In this document: positions 1 through 9,261 of the stretch, piece after piece
Layout: every line of letters starts with the position of its first letter
How positions within the stretch are numbered: the first letter of the stretch is position 1
Source of the DNA: Acanthamoeba castellanii str. Neff
Lineage: Eukaryota; Discosea; Longamoebia; Acanthamoebidae
Assembly (NCBI RefSeq): GCF_000313135.1
Contig: NW_004457280.1
Span: 8,779 to 24,585 of the forward strand
DNA length: 15,807 bases
Reading direction: 5' to 3'
The notes under the pieces: generated by a model
What the model saw: only the letters and a program-made list of their open reading frames with translations
Told to the model about the DNA's origin: nothing
Database searches by the model: none
Position numbers and translations under genes: made by a program

Positions 1-60
1 TAACTACATTTTAAATCATCTTTTTCGTTCTGCTCGTAAATGGGTGGAAACAGAGAGAAA

Positions 61-1849
61 TCAGGCCAGCTTGGCGATGTCCTCGTAGGCGATGCCCTTG
101 ACCAGCTCGCCACTGCTGCTCAACTGGATGGTGGCGCAGAACTTGTCGACGTCGATCGCCTTGAGCGTCGCCCGCTCGCCCCGATGCGCGCCGTTCAGCA
201 CCAGCACCCGGCCCTCGAGCGCCGGCAGCACCGTTTCGAGGAAGTCCTGGTCGAGCCGCAGCACGTCGCCCGATTGGAGCATCTTGATCTGGCCCACGTA
301 CCGGCCCTCGACCTGCTCGATCACGCCCTTCTGGTTGTAGTACTTGCCGCCGCCCACCGTCTTGTGCTTGACCTTGACCACGATGCCGTCGGCCAGCCAG
401 TAGTCCGTCTTCGTCGTCGTCGTCGTCGCCTTTGTTCTCTTCGTCGTCTCCTTTCTCTCTTTCTCCATTTCCATTTCTCTTTCTTTCTTCTCCTTTTCGA
501 GTCGTTCGCGTTCGCGCTGCTTGCGCTTCTCCTCCTGGAGCATGATCTCCTCCACGGCCGTCAGGGGTCGCGACGGCTGCGGCCGCCTGTCCGATGTCGA
601 CGTTGACGATGATGTCGTTGATGACGATGATGATGACGTGGACGTCGACGAGGCCGCCTTGTCCCATCGACTGGAGCGCGCACGCTTGGAGTCGCGTTCC
701 TCGTCCTCCCGGCCTCGTCGTGTCTCGGTCTCGGTCCCGCTCGCCGTGTTCGCGGTCCGCGGACACGTCGTCGGGCTTCCGCTTTCGCGCTTCGCGGTCG
801 GCCTCGGCCTCGTCCATCTTGTGGCCCTTCTCATCGTCGTCATGGGGCTTCTCTTCGGTCTTGCCGAGCGTCAGCGGCTGCTTCTTAAGGCCGCCAGCGA
901 GAACGCGATCTTCACGCCCTCGAGCTTGACGCCACCGCCGTCGGCTTCGCTGCCGTCGGCCGACTCCTTCTCGCCGGGCTCGTCATGGCCGGCGTCGGCG
1001 TCGGCCGTGAGACCGAGAGCCTCGCGCTGCCGGCGGGCCTCCTCGAGCTGCTTCTCGATCCGGAGGCGCTCACGCTCCTCCTCGTCGATGTCGGACTTCT
1101 TGCGCCGTTCGAGGGCCTTCTGCCGCGCGAGGGTCTCGGGGTCGCGGTCGATGTACGCCAGGAACCAGCCTGCATTGGGGTCATCGTGCATCAGTCAATC
1201 GCACACACGACACATGACCGCACACGCACACGCACACACGCCACCGCACACGCACATACGAGAAAAAGTATGAACAAACCTTTGGGAGTCTCGTCGACGG
1301 TGGCCTTGCCAGTGCGTCCGAGGTACTTGACGAACTCGGTGAGCGAGGTCCACTTGGTGGCGTTCATGTGCAAGTGGTTGCGGTCCCGAATCAGCTCGGC
1401 GTAGACCAGGTTGGCATGCACCCTCTTCGTGCCGTGCCTATGATCAAAACACAATAAATATATAAATTAAGAAACAAAACTCAATCATTATTGAATCAAA
1501 TTAGAATGAATGGGTACCTGTGCCGAAGATGCCGGATGAAGCTGTCCTCGAACTCAACCGAAAATTCATCGAGGAACTTGTTGGGATTGTCTGAGAAAAT
1601 GGCCATCTGGCGCTGGTGCGATTCCGAACTTGTGTGACACTACGAGAGGCCACGAGAAACGGGTGAGCACGCGTCGCTTGAAAGGAGGCAGATGCAGGTG
1701 TAAGGGGGGGGGAGATGTACCTTGAATCCGTTCTCATCACGGCACTGCTTTTCGCACATCTGGCAATACCATCGCAACTTCTGGAGGCCCTTCGCCTTGA
1801 TGCGGTTGGCAATGGCCTTGGGCGTCAGGAAGCCTCCACTCTTTCCCAT
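61..1849 (-). CDS. KIN17: KIN17-like DNA/RNA-binding nuclear protein, 4 exons, 505 aa
   Basis: KIN17 is a conserved nuclear zinc-finger protein that binds curved DNA and RNA and is linked to replication, DNA damage response and splicing (family knowledge). Exons, in coding order: 1721-1849, 1518-1639, 1280-1437, 61-1169; introns are 81, 80 and 110 nt, all GT-AG, and the lengths total 506 codons. The start is ATG at 1849 (MGKSGGFLTPKAIANRIK, the family N-terminus). A C2H2 finger uses C29, C32, H45 and H51, with H45 and H51 after the first splice. The winged-helix region follows (HGTKRVHANLVYAEL, HMNATKW, KGWFLAYIDRDPETL). A charged low-complexity middle leads to a C-terminal tandem SH3/KOW region from about residue 388 (TDYWLADGIVVKV) ending YEDIAKLA-TGA, the usual family end. 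The middle changes frame twice, near 893 and 708, by compensating single bases; see findings. Confidence 0.95.
1201..1260. repeat. CACACG-type microsatellite in KIN17 intron 3
   Basis: An imperfect run of CACACG and CACGCA units lies wholly inside the 110-nt third intron of KIN17 (1170-1279). It fills most of the intron between the 5' splice site (GTTTGT) and the 3' splice site (TGCAG). Similar CA-rich arrays sit in two introns of the neighbouring P450 gene. Confidence 0.8.
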
Positions 1850-1967
1850 CTTCTTGCTCCAATCTTGCTCTCCTTGCTGGTTTGATTATTTTTGTTTATT
1901 GTCTGTTTTATTTCTTTTATTTCTTTTTCCGAGACTTTTCTTTCTCGGAACGACAAGCAGGCGCTGG
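1850..1967. promoter_or_regulatory. Intergenic spacer with KIN17 promoter and P450 3' end
   Basis: Only 118 bp separate the P450 stop from the KIN17 start, both on the minus strand, so this piece must carry the P450 3' end and the KIN17 promoter. It is T-rich on the plus strand (A-rich on the transcribed sense) and contains a 6-bp inverted repeat, CCGAGA at 1929-1934 and TCTCGG at 1943-1948, with an 8-nt loop. I see no clear TATA box. The role is inferred from position. Confidence 0.45.
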
Positions 1968-4834
1968 TCAAGCGCGGTTGGTGATGGCGACTTGCATGCC
2001 GTGCGGGCGCAGCGTCACGGCGGGAACAGCCACCACGCGCGCTCCCTCGACAAGGCGCACTGAAAGGCAAAAAGAGGGCGTTACATACCAAATGGTTAGT
2101 ATTTGACTCTTAAGAGACGTCCCTCATCAAGGAATCCTCCCCGCCCGGAATGTCAAAGGTACCTTCAAAGTGGCGCACGATGGCAGCGAGCAGGACGCGA
2201 GCTTCCATCATCGCAAAGTTACGACCAACGCAGCTGTTTTGCGTTGGATTTAGTCGCAGTTGGCAACCGCACACACGACACACGACACACGACACACGAC
2301 ACACGACACACACACTACACAAACGGTAAAACAGCACACGGTACCTTCTGAGTCCGCCGCTGAAGGGAAGGTAGGCAAAGGCGTGCCTGGCCTTGGAGTT
2401 CTCCTTGGTGAACCTCTCCGGGTCAAATCGCTGCGGCTCGGGCCACAGGGACGGATCCCTGTGGATCAGGTATGGCACCACAGTGACCTCGGTCTGGGCA
2501 CAGCAGCACAATTTCGCGTCAACACCAAACGACGTCCAGCCAACGAACCATCAAATCAACGAATCAACGCGTGGAAGAGTTGCCGACGTACGCCCTGAGG
2601 AATGAAGTACTGGCCGATGTGATTGTCCTGCAGGGCGCGACGCACGAACCCTGGCTGCGGCGGGTAGAGTCGCATGGCCTGCGCACTTAAACCGTTAGCA
2701 GTTTTATTTATTTATTTATTTATTATTGTTTTATCGTTATTAATATAATAAATAGTTGTTATAATTGCTATTGAGTGCCTACAGCGCACTGAGGGCCGGA
2801 GGCGAGGTCTACCTCCGAGAGGACCATGTCCAGGTACTGCAGCTTGGGGAGCTCATCGGCTGCAGGGACAGTGCGCTCGCTCATCACCTGAACCAGCTCT
2901 TGCACCAGCTTGTCCTCCACCTGCGCGTGCTGCGCCAGCAGGTAAAGCGTCCACGACAACGCGATGCTCGTGGTCTCGTGACCGGCAAACTGTATCGCAG
3001 CAAATGCAAATGTACCACAGTCAGCGCCAATCCAGCATCGACCGAGACGAGCGTGGCCACGGTGTGTACCATGATGGTCATGACCTCCTCCATGATCTGC
3101 TGGTTGCTGAAGCCCTCGCCGTCGCCCTCGTCGTCCTTGGCCTCGAGCAGAAGGTCCAGCAGGTCCTTCTCGCGAGGCTCCTCGGGCTGGTCGGCCCCGA
3201 CGTCGGTCGGCAGACCGTCGACGCGCAGACCGCTGGGCTGACGTCGCATGCCGGCACCCCTCTGCGCCATCTGTTTGCGCCGCTTGTCGATAATGCCGTA
3301 TACCAGTGTCCGCAGCTTCTGGATGTTGGCCGTGAACTTGCGCCCTAGCGGTCGTGTACCAGTGTCGGTCAGGTGGTGGTGGTGGTGGTGGTGGTGGTGG
3401 TGGTGGTGGTGGTGGTGGTGGTGGTGGTGGTGGTGGTTAACGGGAAAGAGGTGGTACCTGCGGCGGTGCAGTGACAGTAGACCCAATTGGGCAGCGAAAC
3501 GAAGTCGTACGATCTTCAAAAAAAGCGAGAGAAAGAGAAGGTGAGGTGAGGTGATGACAAATGGGCATGAAAGGGATTCAGGCCGGGTACCTCTGCTCGA
3601 TGGCTGACAGAACGTACTCGAACGCTTCCACGACGTCGTCGCTCTCCGAGTCGCCTTCCGGGTTGAAGCCGAAGCCGAACGCGGACAGTCCGATCACGTC
3701 GAGCGATGTCTGGAGCGCGACAGTGATCAGCACATATCATCAACGTGAGGCGCGTGAAATGAATCCAAACGTTTGTGCCTTCTTCAGTTCGAGGCTGAGG
3801 TCTTCGATGCGGAATTGTGCGCCCGCGCCATTCTCTTTGCTTTCGGCCGAGTGGATGTTGCGCTTCCACCGCTCCACCAATCGCTCCGCTGCGGAGGCGA
3901 AGATTGGGTAGAGCGCATGCAGGTTCTTCGAATAGAATGCCGGCGACATCAAGCGTCTGTGTTGTGTGCGATATCAGCCAGGAAATGACGCCTGCACACG
4001 CACACGCACACGCACACGCACACGCACACACGCACAGAGAGAGAGAGAGAGAAGGCATACCTCTTTCGCCGCCACACATCGCCATAGCTGAGCAGAATGC
4101 TGTTCCCGAGGAACGGCTTGAATTCCTTGTCGTAGCCCTGGAGGAAGGAACGATCACGCGGTGAGCGAACGGTGCACACTCGTTCCTCAAGAATTATTAA
4201 CAGTAGTGATGATTGAAGGTGATCGTCGTCGTGCCTTGGAGTAGTAGTTGACGTCAGTCTGGCCATTGAGCAGATTCTTCACCAGTTCAGGGTCCGTGAG
4301 GAACAGGGTCGGGGTGGTGCTAGCCGCCAAAGCCAACGACATCAGATATGTCGCATGCGACATGCGTGTCTGAATGCGAGGGTGTCTGCACCTTTCGTAC
4401 CACACGCGGAAGACCGGGCCATACTTGTCTCGCCATTCCTGAATCTTCTCCAGAATCCTGCCCTGAGGCACGCCACGAAGCGGGTCAGCCAAGGCCATAC
4501 AGTCCGAGAGGCAGAGGTAAATGCAGTGGATACCTCTTCACCGGCTCCCTGCATCTCCAGGAGGTTGTGGCCGAGCACCGGGTGCGGTTTCGGGCCAGGG
4601 AACTGTGCCATCGCTCCGCCATACCGACGTCGTGGCTCCAAGTGCAACTGCAATATTAAATGTAATATTATTATATTAATCGAAAATTTATGATGCATTA
4701 AATAAAAGGAGAGAGTAAAAAGCGTGGGGGAAGGCACATACGATGTAGACGAGGTATGAAATGGCTCCCACGGCGCTGCATAGAACAAAAGCCAGAAGGG
4801 GCGACTCGCCCAGCCACGCCGTCACCAGCCACAT
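1968..4834 (-). CDS. Membrane-anchored cytochrome P450, 14 exons, 547 aa
   Basis: Haem-thiolate monooxygenase, probably ER-anchored; substrate unknown. Exons in coding order: 4742-4834, 4534-4647, 4392-4462, 4235-4319, 4061-4137, 3779-3956, 3591-3709, 3458-3513, 3070-3344, 2813-2989, 2592-2678, 2345-2493, 2163-2233, 1968-2059. They total 1644 nt and every phase closes. Landmarks: N-terminal hydrophobic anchor (residues about 13-31), proline hinge [12 protein letters not shown], helix-C motif WRRKRR from W143, I-helix oxygen-binding FAGHETT at 357-363, ExxR as E415-A-M-R418, FDPERF at 467-472, and haem loop FSGGLRSCVG with the ligand Cys495. Length and motif order are normal for a microsomal P450, so it looks functional. 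Two introns appear to start with GC. The motifs recall CYP4-like enzymes, but I cannot assign a family. It diverges from the gene starting at 4942. Confidence 0.93.
2270..2320. repeat. CACACGA microsatellite in P450 intron
   Basis: Tandem CACACGA/CACGACA units inside the intron 2234-2344, which lies between the two halves of the haem-binding loop. Because it sits in an intron it does not alter the protein; the coding frame resumes exactly at 2233. Confidence 0.85.
2700..2769. repeat. AT-rich TTTA repeat in P450 intron
   Basis: A (TTTA)n tract followed by a mixed AT-rich stretch makes up most of the 134-nt intron 2679-2812. It stands out against the GC-rich exons on both sides, a base-composition contrast that helps mark the intron. 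Confidence 0.75.
3372..3437. repeat. Perfect (GGT)22 tract in P450 intron
   Basis: Twenty-two uninterrupted GGT triplets (66 bp; ACC on the transcribed sense) occupy the centre of the 113-nt intron 3345-3457. The flanking exons join as ...[16 protein letters not shown]... The long His or Trp homopolymers read through here in translated frames are artefacts of this tract. Confidence 0.95.
3710..3778 (-). other. GC-AG intron in P450 (first of two)
   Basis: The exon ending ...LSLELKK (AAG at 3779-3781) must join ...[12 protein letters not shown] at 3709 to give the normal P450 spacing from the conserved Asp to the LDVIG block. No GT lies at that point; the intron begins AAG|GCACAA and ends CTCCAG. 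A GC 5' splice site is the simplest solution that keeps the frame. Confidence 0.65.
3995..4053. repeat. CACACG and GA microsatellites in P450 intron
   Basis: A CACACG array followed directly by a (GA)n run fills the intron 3957-4060 that separates WRRK from [11 protein letters not shown]. It is intronic and does not affect the protein. Confidence 0.85.
4138..4234 (-). other. GC-AG intron in P450 (second of two)
   Basis: The exon ending ...DVNYYSK (AAG at 4235-4237) joins [11 protein letters not shown] at 4137. The intron opens AAG|GCACGA and closes TTCCTCCAG. No in-phase GT is available. The upstream context AAG|GCAC is identical to that of the other GC intron in this gene, which strengthens both calls. 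Confidence 0.65.
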
Positions 4835-4941
4835 GGTCGTACAGAGGAAGACAGAGAAAGAGAGAAAACAAAAGAAAAAACTGTTTCCGAAAACTCTTTG
4901 TTGTGTCTCTTCAGGCGCGTGCTGGAGGCCGACCTGCAAAG
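4835..4941. promoter_or_regulatory. Divergent promoter between P450 and glycoprotein genes
   Basis: The two start codons point away from each other across 107 bp, so promoter and both 5' UTRs must fit here, or the plus-strand gene has an unseen upstream exon (a CTCTTCAG acceptor-like site lies at 4909-4916). The middle is A/G-rich on the plus strand. No recognised factor site was found; the assignment is positional. Confidence 0.45.
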
Positions 4942-5910
4942 ATGTTCATGTGGACGGTGGGCTACACGGTGGGCGACATCATGTATGTGGCTCAGACCAC
5001 TGCCGACCAGGGCAGCGCCAGTTGGTTTAGCAAGGTACACTGCTGCTTGGCTCACTTGAGAATGAGACTTGGCTCACACCACAGCCGCAGGTGCTCTGGC
5101 TGTTGGCGCTCCTGTGTGTACTCACGTATGCCAGCTACCAGATCTACTCAGCTACCTCTCCTACACGAATCCGGACTGGTTCAATTCCTCTCATGCAGCT
5201 TCCTTCCCCTCGCCGCAGAGCTAGCATCGACCTAGTGGCGTGCAGGGCAGCAGGTGTGCTGTTTGAGCGAGAGCTGGACTTCCCCGCGGCTCTGGTGTGT
5301 CCAATGTCGAGAACCAACAACGGCAGTTTGTATGCACATTGCGATTTCTTCCTTTGTGGTTGCAATGCGACCGACTTGTGGCCTTTGTTGTGTTGGCAGT
5401 GTGACGGACTTGAGCTGCCGGCAGTACAACTCGACCGAGGTGGTCATACGAAATTGTTCGGCTCAACACCACAGGGTACCCTCCTCCGGCCTCCGCTCCT
5501 CTGAACCGTCACTGAGTGTGCTCTGTCTGGCAGCCCCAGACAGGGAGGTTCAAAGATCACAAGTGCGCGCTCTTCAACGGCAACACGAGCGAGATCATCA
5601 CGGCTGTGCTCGAGGACCACACCTTCATGGAGGTGGGTTTCACTCACATGGAATGGGCGTTGAGCAAGAGTCAAACTCACTGAAGTGACCGCAGATTCGG
5701 GTCACTGCCGCCCAACACTTTGGCCGCCCGTTTGCTGTCATCCTGTACTCGCCTACAGCCCATATCGAATCAGAGGTGAGCCGGTGGCGCTCCACCAGCT
5801 TTGTCCCGACGGCTCTTTGACTAACCATCCACTGCCAGGATGGTAGATGGGCGAAAGCTGGTTTTGGCCACCAAGACAGGCGATTCCACCTTTCCCGCCC
5901 AAAAAGGTGA
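4942..5910 (+). CDS. Small type II membrane glycoprotein, unknown family, 7 exons, 187 aa
   Basis: I do not recognise the family. Exons: 4942-5034, 5085-5178, 5246-5294, 5400-5475, 5534-5632, 5695-5775, 5839-5910; all introns are GT-AG, phases close, and the total is 188 codons with the stop. The protein has one strong membrane helix near the N-terminus (residues about 34-52, VLWLLALLCVLTYASYQIY). The remainder is rich in Cys and carries sequons N89-S-T, N97-C-S and N121-T-S, so it probably faces the lumen or outside. The start is the first ATG after the divergent promoter. The short junctions at exons 2-3 and the last exon (DGRWAKAGF...RPKR-TGA) are the least certain parts; the C-terminus ends 33 bp before a repeat cluster and may be truncated or altered by it. 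Confidence 0.6.
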
Positions 5911-5942
5911 CCCAGAGACGAACCAGCTCGCCTTGGTGGGCA

Positions 5943-6099
5943 AAAGATGGAACATTCCATCACTCCCGTCCACCTCGGGTGCACCTAGGTGGACAGAAGA
6001 CGGAACGTGCCATCTTCAAGTCCACCTCGGGTGCACCTAGGTGGACAGAAGATCGAACACACCATCTTCAAGTCCACCTTGGGAACACCTCGAGGTGGG
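5943..6099. repeat. 52-bp tandem repeat with palindromic core
   Basis: Three copies with an exact 52-bp period have cores starting at 5968, 6020 and 6072, plus a partial spacer before the first. The first two cores are identical 27-bp sequences with 8-bp inverted arms, GTCCACCT and AGGTGGAC, around an inner palindrome GGTGCACC; the third has decayed. The spacers (roughly AGAAGAYSGAAC..CCATCTTCAA) are similar to each other. Each unit could fold into a hairpin. More CCACC/GGTGG motifs are scattered from about 5860 to 6160. Confidence 0.85.
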
Positions 6100-6247
6100 A
6101 ACGAGAGAGAAGCACATCGCGAGGTGGACATGACCACAACAACCATGCCTTTGAGGTGGGAAGAAGGTGATTTTGTTGGTGTCGCATATATTCAATACAC
6201 ACATTACAGCAAAGTGTTGTGGTCCGCCCTCTAGCCTGGCTGTTGTT
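6100..6247. other. Non-genic spacer
   Basis: No credible coding frame. Scattered CGAGGTGG motifs continue to about 6160, and the stretch from 6165 to 6215 is AT-rich. I see no RNA gene or mobile-element terminus. Confidence 0.5.
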
Positions 6248-6340
6248 CGCCGTCCGCTGTCCGCCGTAGCTGCTGCCATACATCGCCGTCCGCTGTCCGC
6301 TGTCCGCCGTCCACCATCCGCCGTCCGCCGTCTGCCGTCC
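6248..6340. repeat. GC-rich heptamer repeat (CGCCGTC/CGCTGTC)
   Basis: Two blocks of a degenerate 7-bp unit, about three units at 6249-6269 and about eight at 6284-6339, alternate CGCCGTC and CGCTGTC with a few variants (CACCATC, TGCCGTC). The array lies just beyond the 3' end of the minus-strand module gene and marks the change to lower GC. It is not a standard telomere repeat. Confidence 0.85.
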
Positions 6341-6368
6341 CTGCTCGATCACTCTGCACAACGCAGAG

Positions 6369-9261
6369 TTAGTGAATACGCATGTACTGTGGCGTTGGCG
6401 TACTAGGCCTGTAGGCGATGTAGATCTTGATGTTCCGGCGGGCCATCCAGACTTGCTCCGTATCGAACTTGAGCGCAATGGTTCCATTCGCCATGGGGTC
6501 CCACTCTAAGTCGTCCACGCCCATTACAGATCTGATCACAGCCTCTAGGGCTGCAGGCGGAGGAACAGCCCAGGCGGGCAGATTGCTAATCCACTGGCAG
6601 AGCTTGTCCCCATCAACCACCTTCAGGTCTGCTGGGTGACATGTGATGCCATTCCAAGGAAGCCCAGAGCTTGTGAGTGAGACTAACCATTTGCAATTTA
6701 CTACAATTGCAGAGGAACTGTGAGTGATGAATTCAATGAGATATGAAGCAAAGAAAGATGTACTGTCATTGATGTGGGCAGGGGCAGGTGATTGCTGGGC
6801 GTGTTTGAGTGTGCATTCAGTCAGCACCCACTTCCACCCACTCTTCCTAGGGGCTGAGTGCTTGCAGACTGAGTCAATCTCAGCCTCAGTCAGCTCATCC
6901 AGATCTTGGCAAGGCTGCTGGGTGCTGGGCTGCATATTGGCCAGGCGCACAAGTTGCTTTGCAGCACTCATGGCCTGGTCATCCCCTTGAGTCGACCGCT
7001 CCTGGGTCAATGCAGACATAGTTCATTGTTTTTTCATACAAAGAACAGCATCAGCCGGAGGCTGGGGTCGCATCGTGGTCTCAGCGTCGACCAACAAATC
7101 ACACTTGCGCTTACACAACAGCAGCAAGCCCTCTGGCAACACTAGCCATGCCACCAGTTGGCTGCAAAGCGAAGATTCCAGGTCCTCCAAATCCTCGCAA
7201 GAGCCACTGGAGGCCAACTTGGTGCACATCTTCTTCGGCACCACGTCATACATGCTTGGGCCTGTATGCTTAACTCCACAGGAGTTCTTCATAACAACCT
7301 GCAGAGTGGACTAAACGTTTATGTCAATAAAGCATTCAATTGGAGGAAAGAAATAGCGAAATAACGTACCAGTGAACTTGTGTTGCCACAAGCAACTCTT
7401 GCTGGTGGCAATGCAACGTCCTCTGGGTGAGTGTCTGGTTGGCTGGCTTCCTTGCTGTCACCATCACCATCATCGCCATCATCGTCATTGTACTTGTTAT
7501 TGATATTGTTGTTGTCATCCTTGTTGCTGTTGTCATCATCTTTGCTATGAACATGAGGCATGTTGCGCTGGTTGAAATCCACCTGCAACTTCAAATGTTA
7601 GTAAATATGTAAGAGGAATGATGATATGGAAAATACCTTGATACCATCAAATAAACTTGTCGTATCTCACTTCTCATCTTGTTCACCATCCCATTCACCA
7701 TCCTGTTTGCCATCCCATTCGCCGTCCCATTCACCGTCCTGTTCACCGTCCTGTTCGCCGTCCCGTTTGCTGTCCCATTCACCGTCCCGTTCACCGTCCT
7801 GTTCACCATCCCGTTCACCGTCCTGTTCGCTGTCCCATTCTTTGAACTCTTTCTTCTTTGCCTTTTTCTTTGCAGCCTGCAAGAAAAGATGAGAATGAAG
7901 TTGTGTGCGTTATGCGCTAAGTGTTTGTGTGTGTTATGTGCTAACGTACTGCATGTGCCTGGGGCGAGTTGACATACTTAAAGAGACTCACTGCTTTGCT
8001 TCCAGGCTTGGCTGAGCATGCTTTGGCCAGGTTCATGTCCCTCCACCACATGACCAATCACTTCGAATGGCCAGGCTCAGTGGGAGGACGCAAGGGGTCC
8101 TCAAACACCCACTCATTCACCATTCTGAAGGCTGTTTGAATGAGTGTATCCCTGAATTGTTTATCAACTGCACATGCAGGAAGTCAGTAAATAAACAGGT
8201 TAAAGCACATGAAAGGTTGTGTACCTGCAACTTTCACCTTGAACTCAGCTGGCTTCTTTGCTGGCTTCAGCTTTTCAAATGCATGTGTGAGCAGCAACTT
8301 CAGTGACTTGGTGACTGGCTTCCATCACTTGCACACCTGAAGAGAAAACAGCTCAGTAACTACAACTAAAACCAAACACTACTAACAACCATACCACTGG
8401 AACAAAGCTCTTGCTGATCCAATTCTTCACACTGGCCAATAGCTTCACTTTTTCCTTCTCCTCAACCCACTTGATGAATTCAAGTTGGAGCTTGTTGCCA
8501 TCGCCTTGCTTGACCTTCACAATGTCAAAGTAGACACAGGCGACTTCGACTTGCACCAGGTTGGTGACGTTGTCCTGCTCCATGCTGTGCTGCAAATTGA
8601 CCTTGGTGATCAGGTTGATTAGCAGCTGATGGGTCTCCTCTTGGCCCTTCCACAGCTTGTCCAGGCCTGTCACCAAGGCCTTGGAAAAAGCAAGAACCTC
8701 TTTGTGTGGAATGTGTAAATCTTTGTGATTGATTATGAAAACAATAACAGGAAAAAACAATGAAAGCAAACCTTTGTTGGTGACTGTGGATGGGGCCCTT
8801 GCTGTAGCTGTTGCATTGGTTGATTGATTTTCCACAAGCAAGATTAAATAAAGTAAAATTAGAAATCACATAGAAGGAATTTCTACTGTGTTGAGTAAAT
8901 GAAAGTGAAACACACCTCCATTCCTCAGATTGGACAACAATCCCTTTGCTGAACCCTGTATGTTGCCTGATTAGTGAAACAGAAAATTAATATTAGAAAT
9001 TGAATGGTTGTTTGAGTGAGATTGGGTACTGAAGGTGTTCTTCTTCATGATCATGGGTAAGCGGTTGGCGGCGAAGATGTACTCGCCAGGAGGAAGGAGG
9101 AGGAAGACTTGTGCTGCCGCTACTCCACTGATTGGGTGGGAGTGGAATACTGATCTTGTCAATGAGCTGTGGCTGGCCTTTTCTGTGGATGGTGGGAAGG
9201 TGCTCAGCAGGCTGTTTGGAATATTTACTTTTGACTGTATAAAATCACTGCTTGGTGTGAG
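6369..9261 (-). CDS. Unknown spliced gene of the divergent module; four in-frame TGA
   Basis: Not recognised. Exons in coding order: 9030-9261 (5' end uncertain), 8916-8966, 8772-8807, 8395-8720, 8225-8336, 7992-8167, 7637-7876, 7370-7582, 6369-7298. All eight introns are GT-AG, the phases agree at every junction, and about 770 codons end in TAA at 6369. Within these exons the frame has TGA at 8325, 8058, 7667 and 7023 but no TAA or TAG. Visible segments: a helical charged region (8395-8720), a lysine-rich stretch, an ExDG repeat, an Asp/Asn-rich linker (7430-7580), then a long C-terminal exon with no internal repeats. No transposase, polymerase or nuclease motif is evident. The first in-frame ATG is at 9054, but coding-like sequence (GEYIFAANRLP) continues upstream. 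It could be functional with TGA read as sense, or a recent pseudogene. Confidence 0.6.
7670..7848. repeat. 12-bp coding tandem repeat (ExDG units)
   Basis: About fourteen degenerate 12-bp units, TTCACCGTCCCG-like on the plus strand, lie inside the exon 7637-7876 of the minus-strand module gene and encode four-residue units such as E-W-D-G, E-Q-D-G and E-R-D-G. The frame is preserved and third-position changes are common, so the array appears to be a translated low-complexity segment rather than a non-coding satellite. Confidence 0.85.

Noticed and set aside
2884..3519. Open frame with a long poly-His run
   Set aside because: It is a read-through of the intronic (GGT)22 tract; the true P450 exons on both sides splice around it.
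5091..5504. A continuous single-exon reading frame within the glycoprotein gene
   Set aside because: It runs through three introns; the spliced model gives a Cys-rich, N-glycosylated protein with matching phases, and the unspliced frame joins nothing downstream.
6248..6340. Telomeric or CRISPR-like array
   Set aside because: The unit is 7 bp, degenerate and GC-rich with no spacers, and the context is internal; neither interpretation fits.
7626..7972. Plus-strand frames of His-Arg-Pro or Phe-Thr-Val repeats
   Set aside because: Products of the 12-bp coding repeat read on the wrong strand; the minus frame joins upstream and downstream exons in phase.
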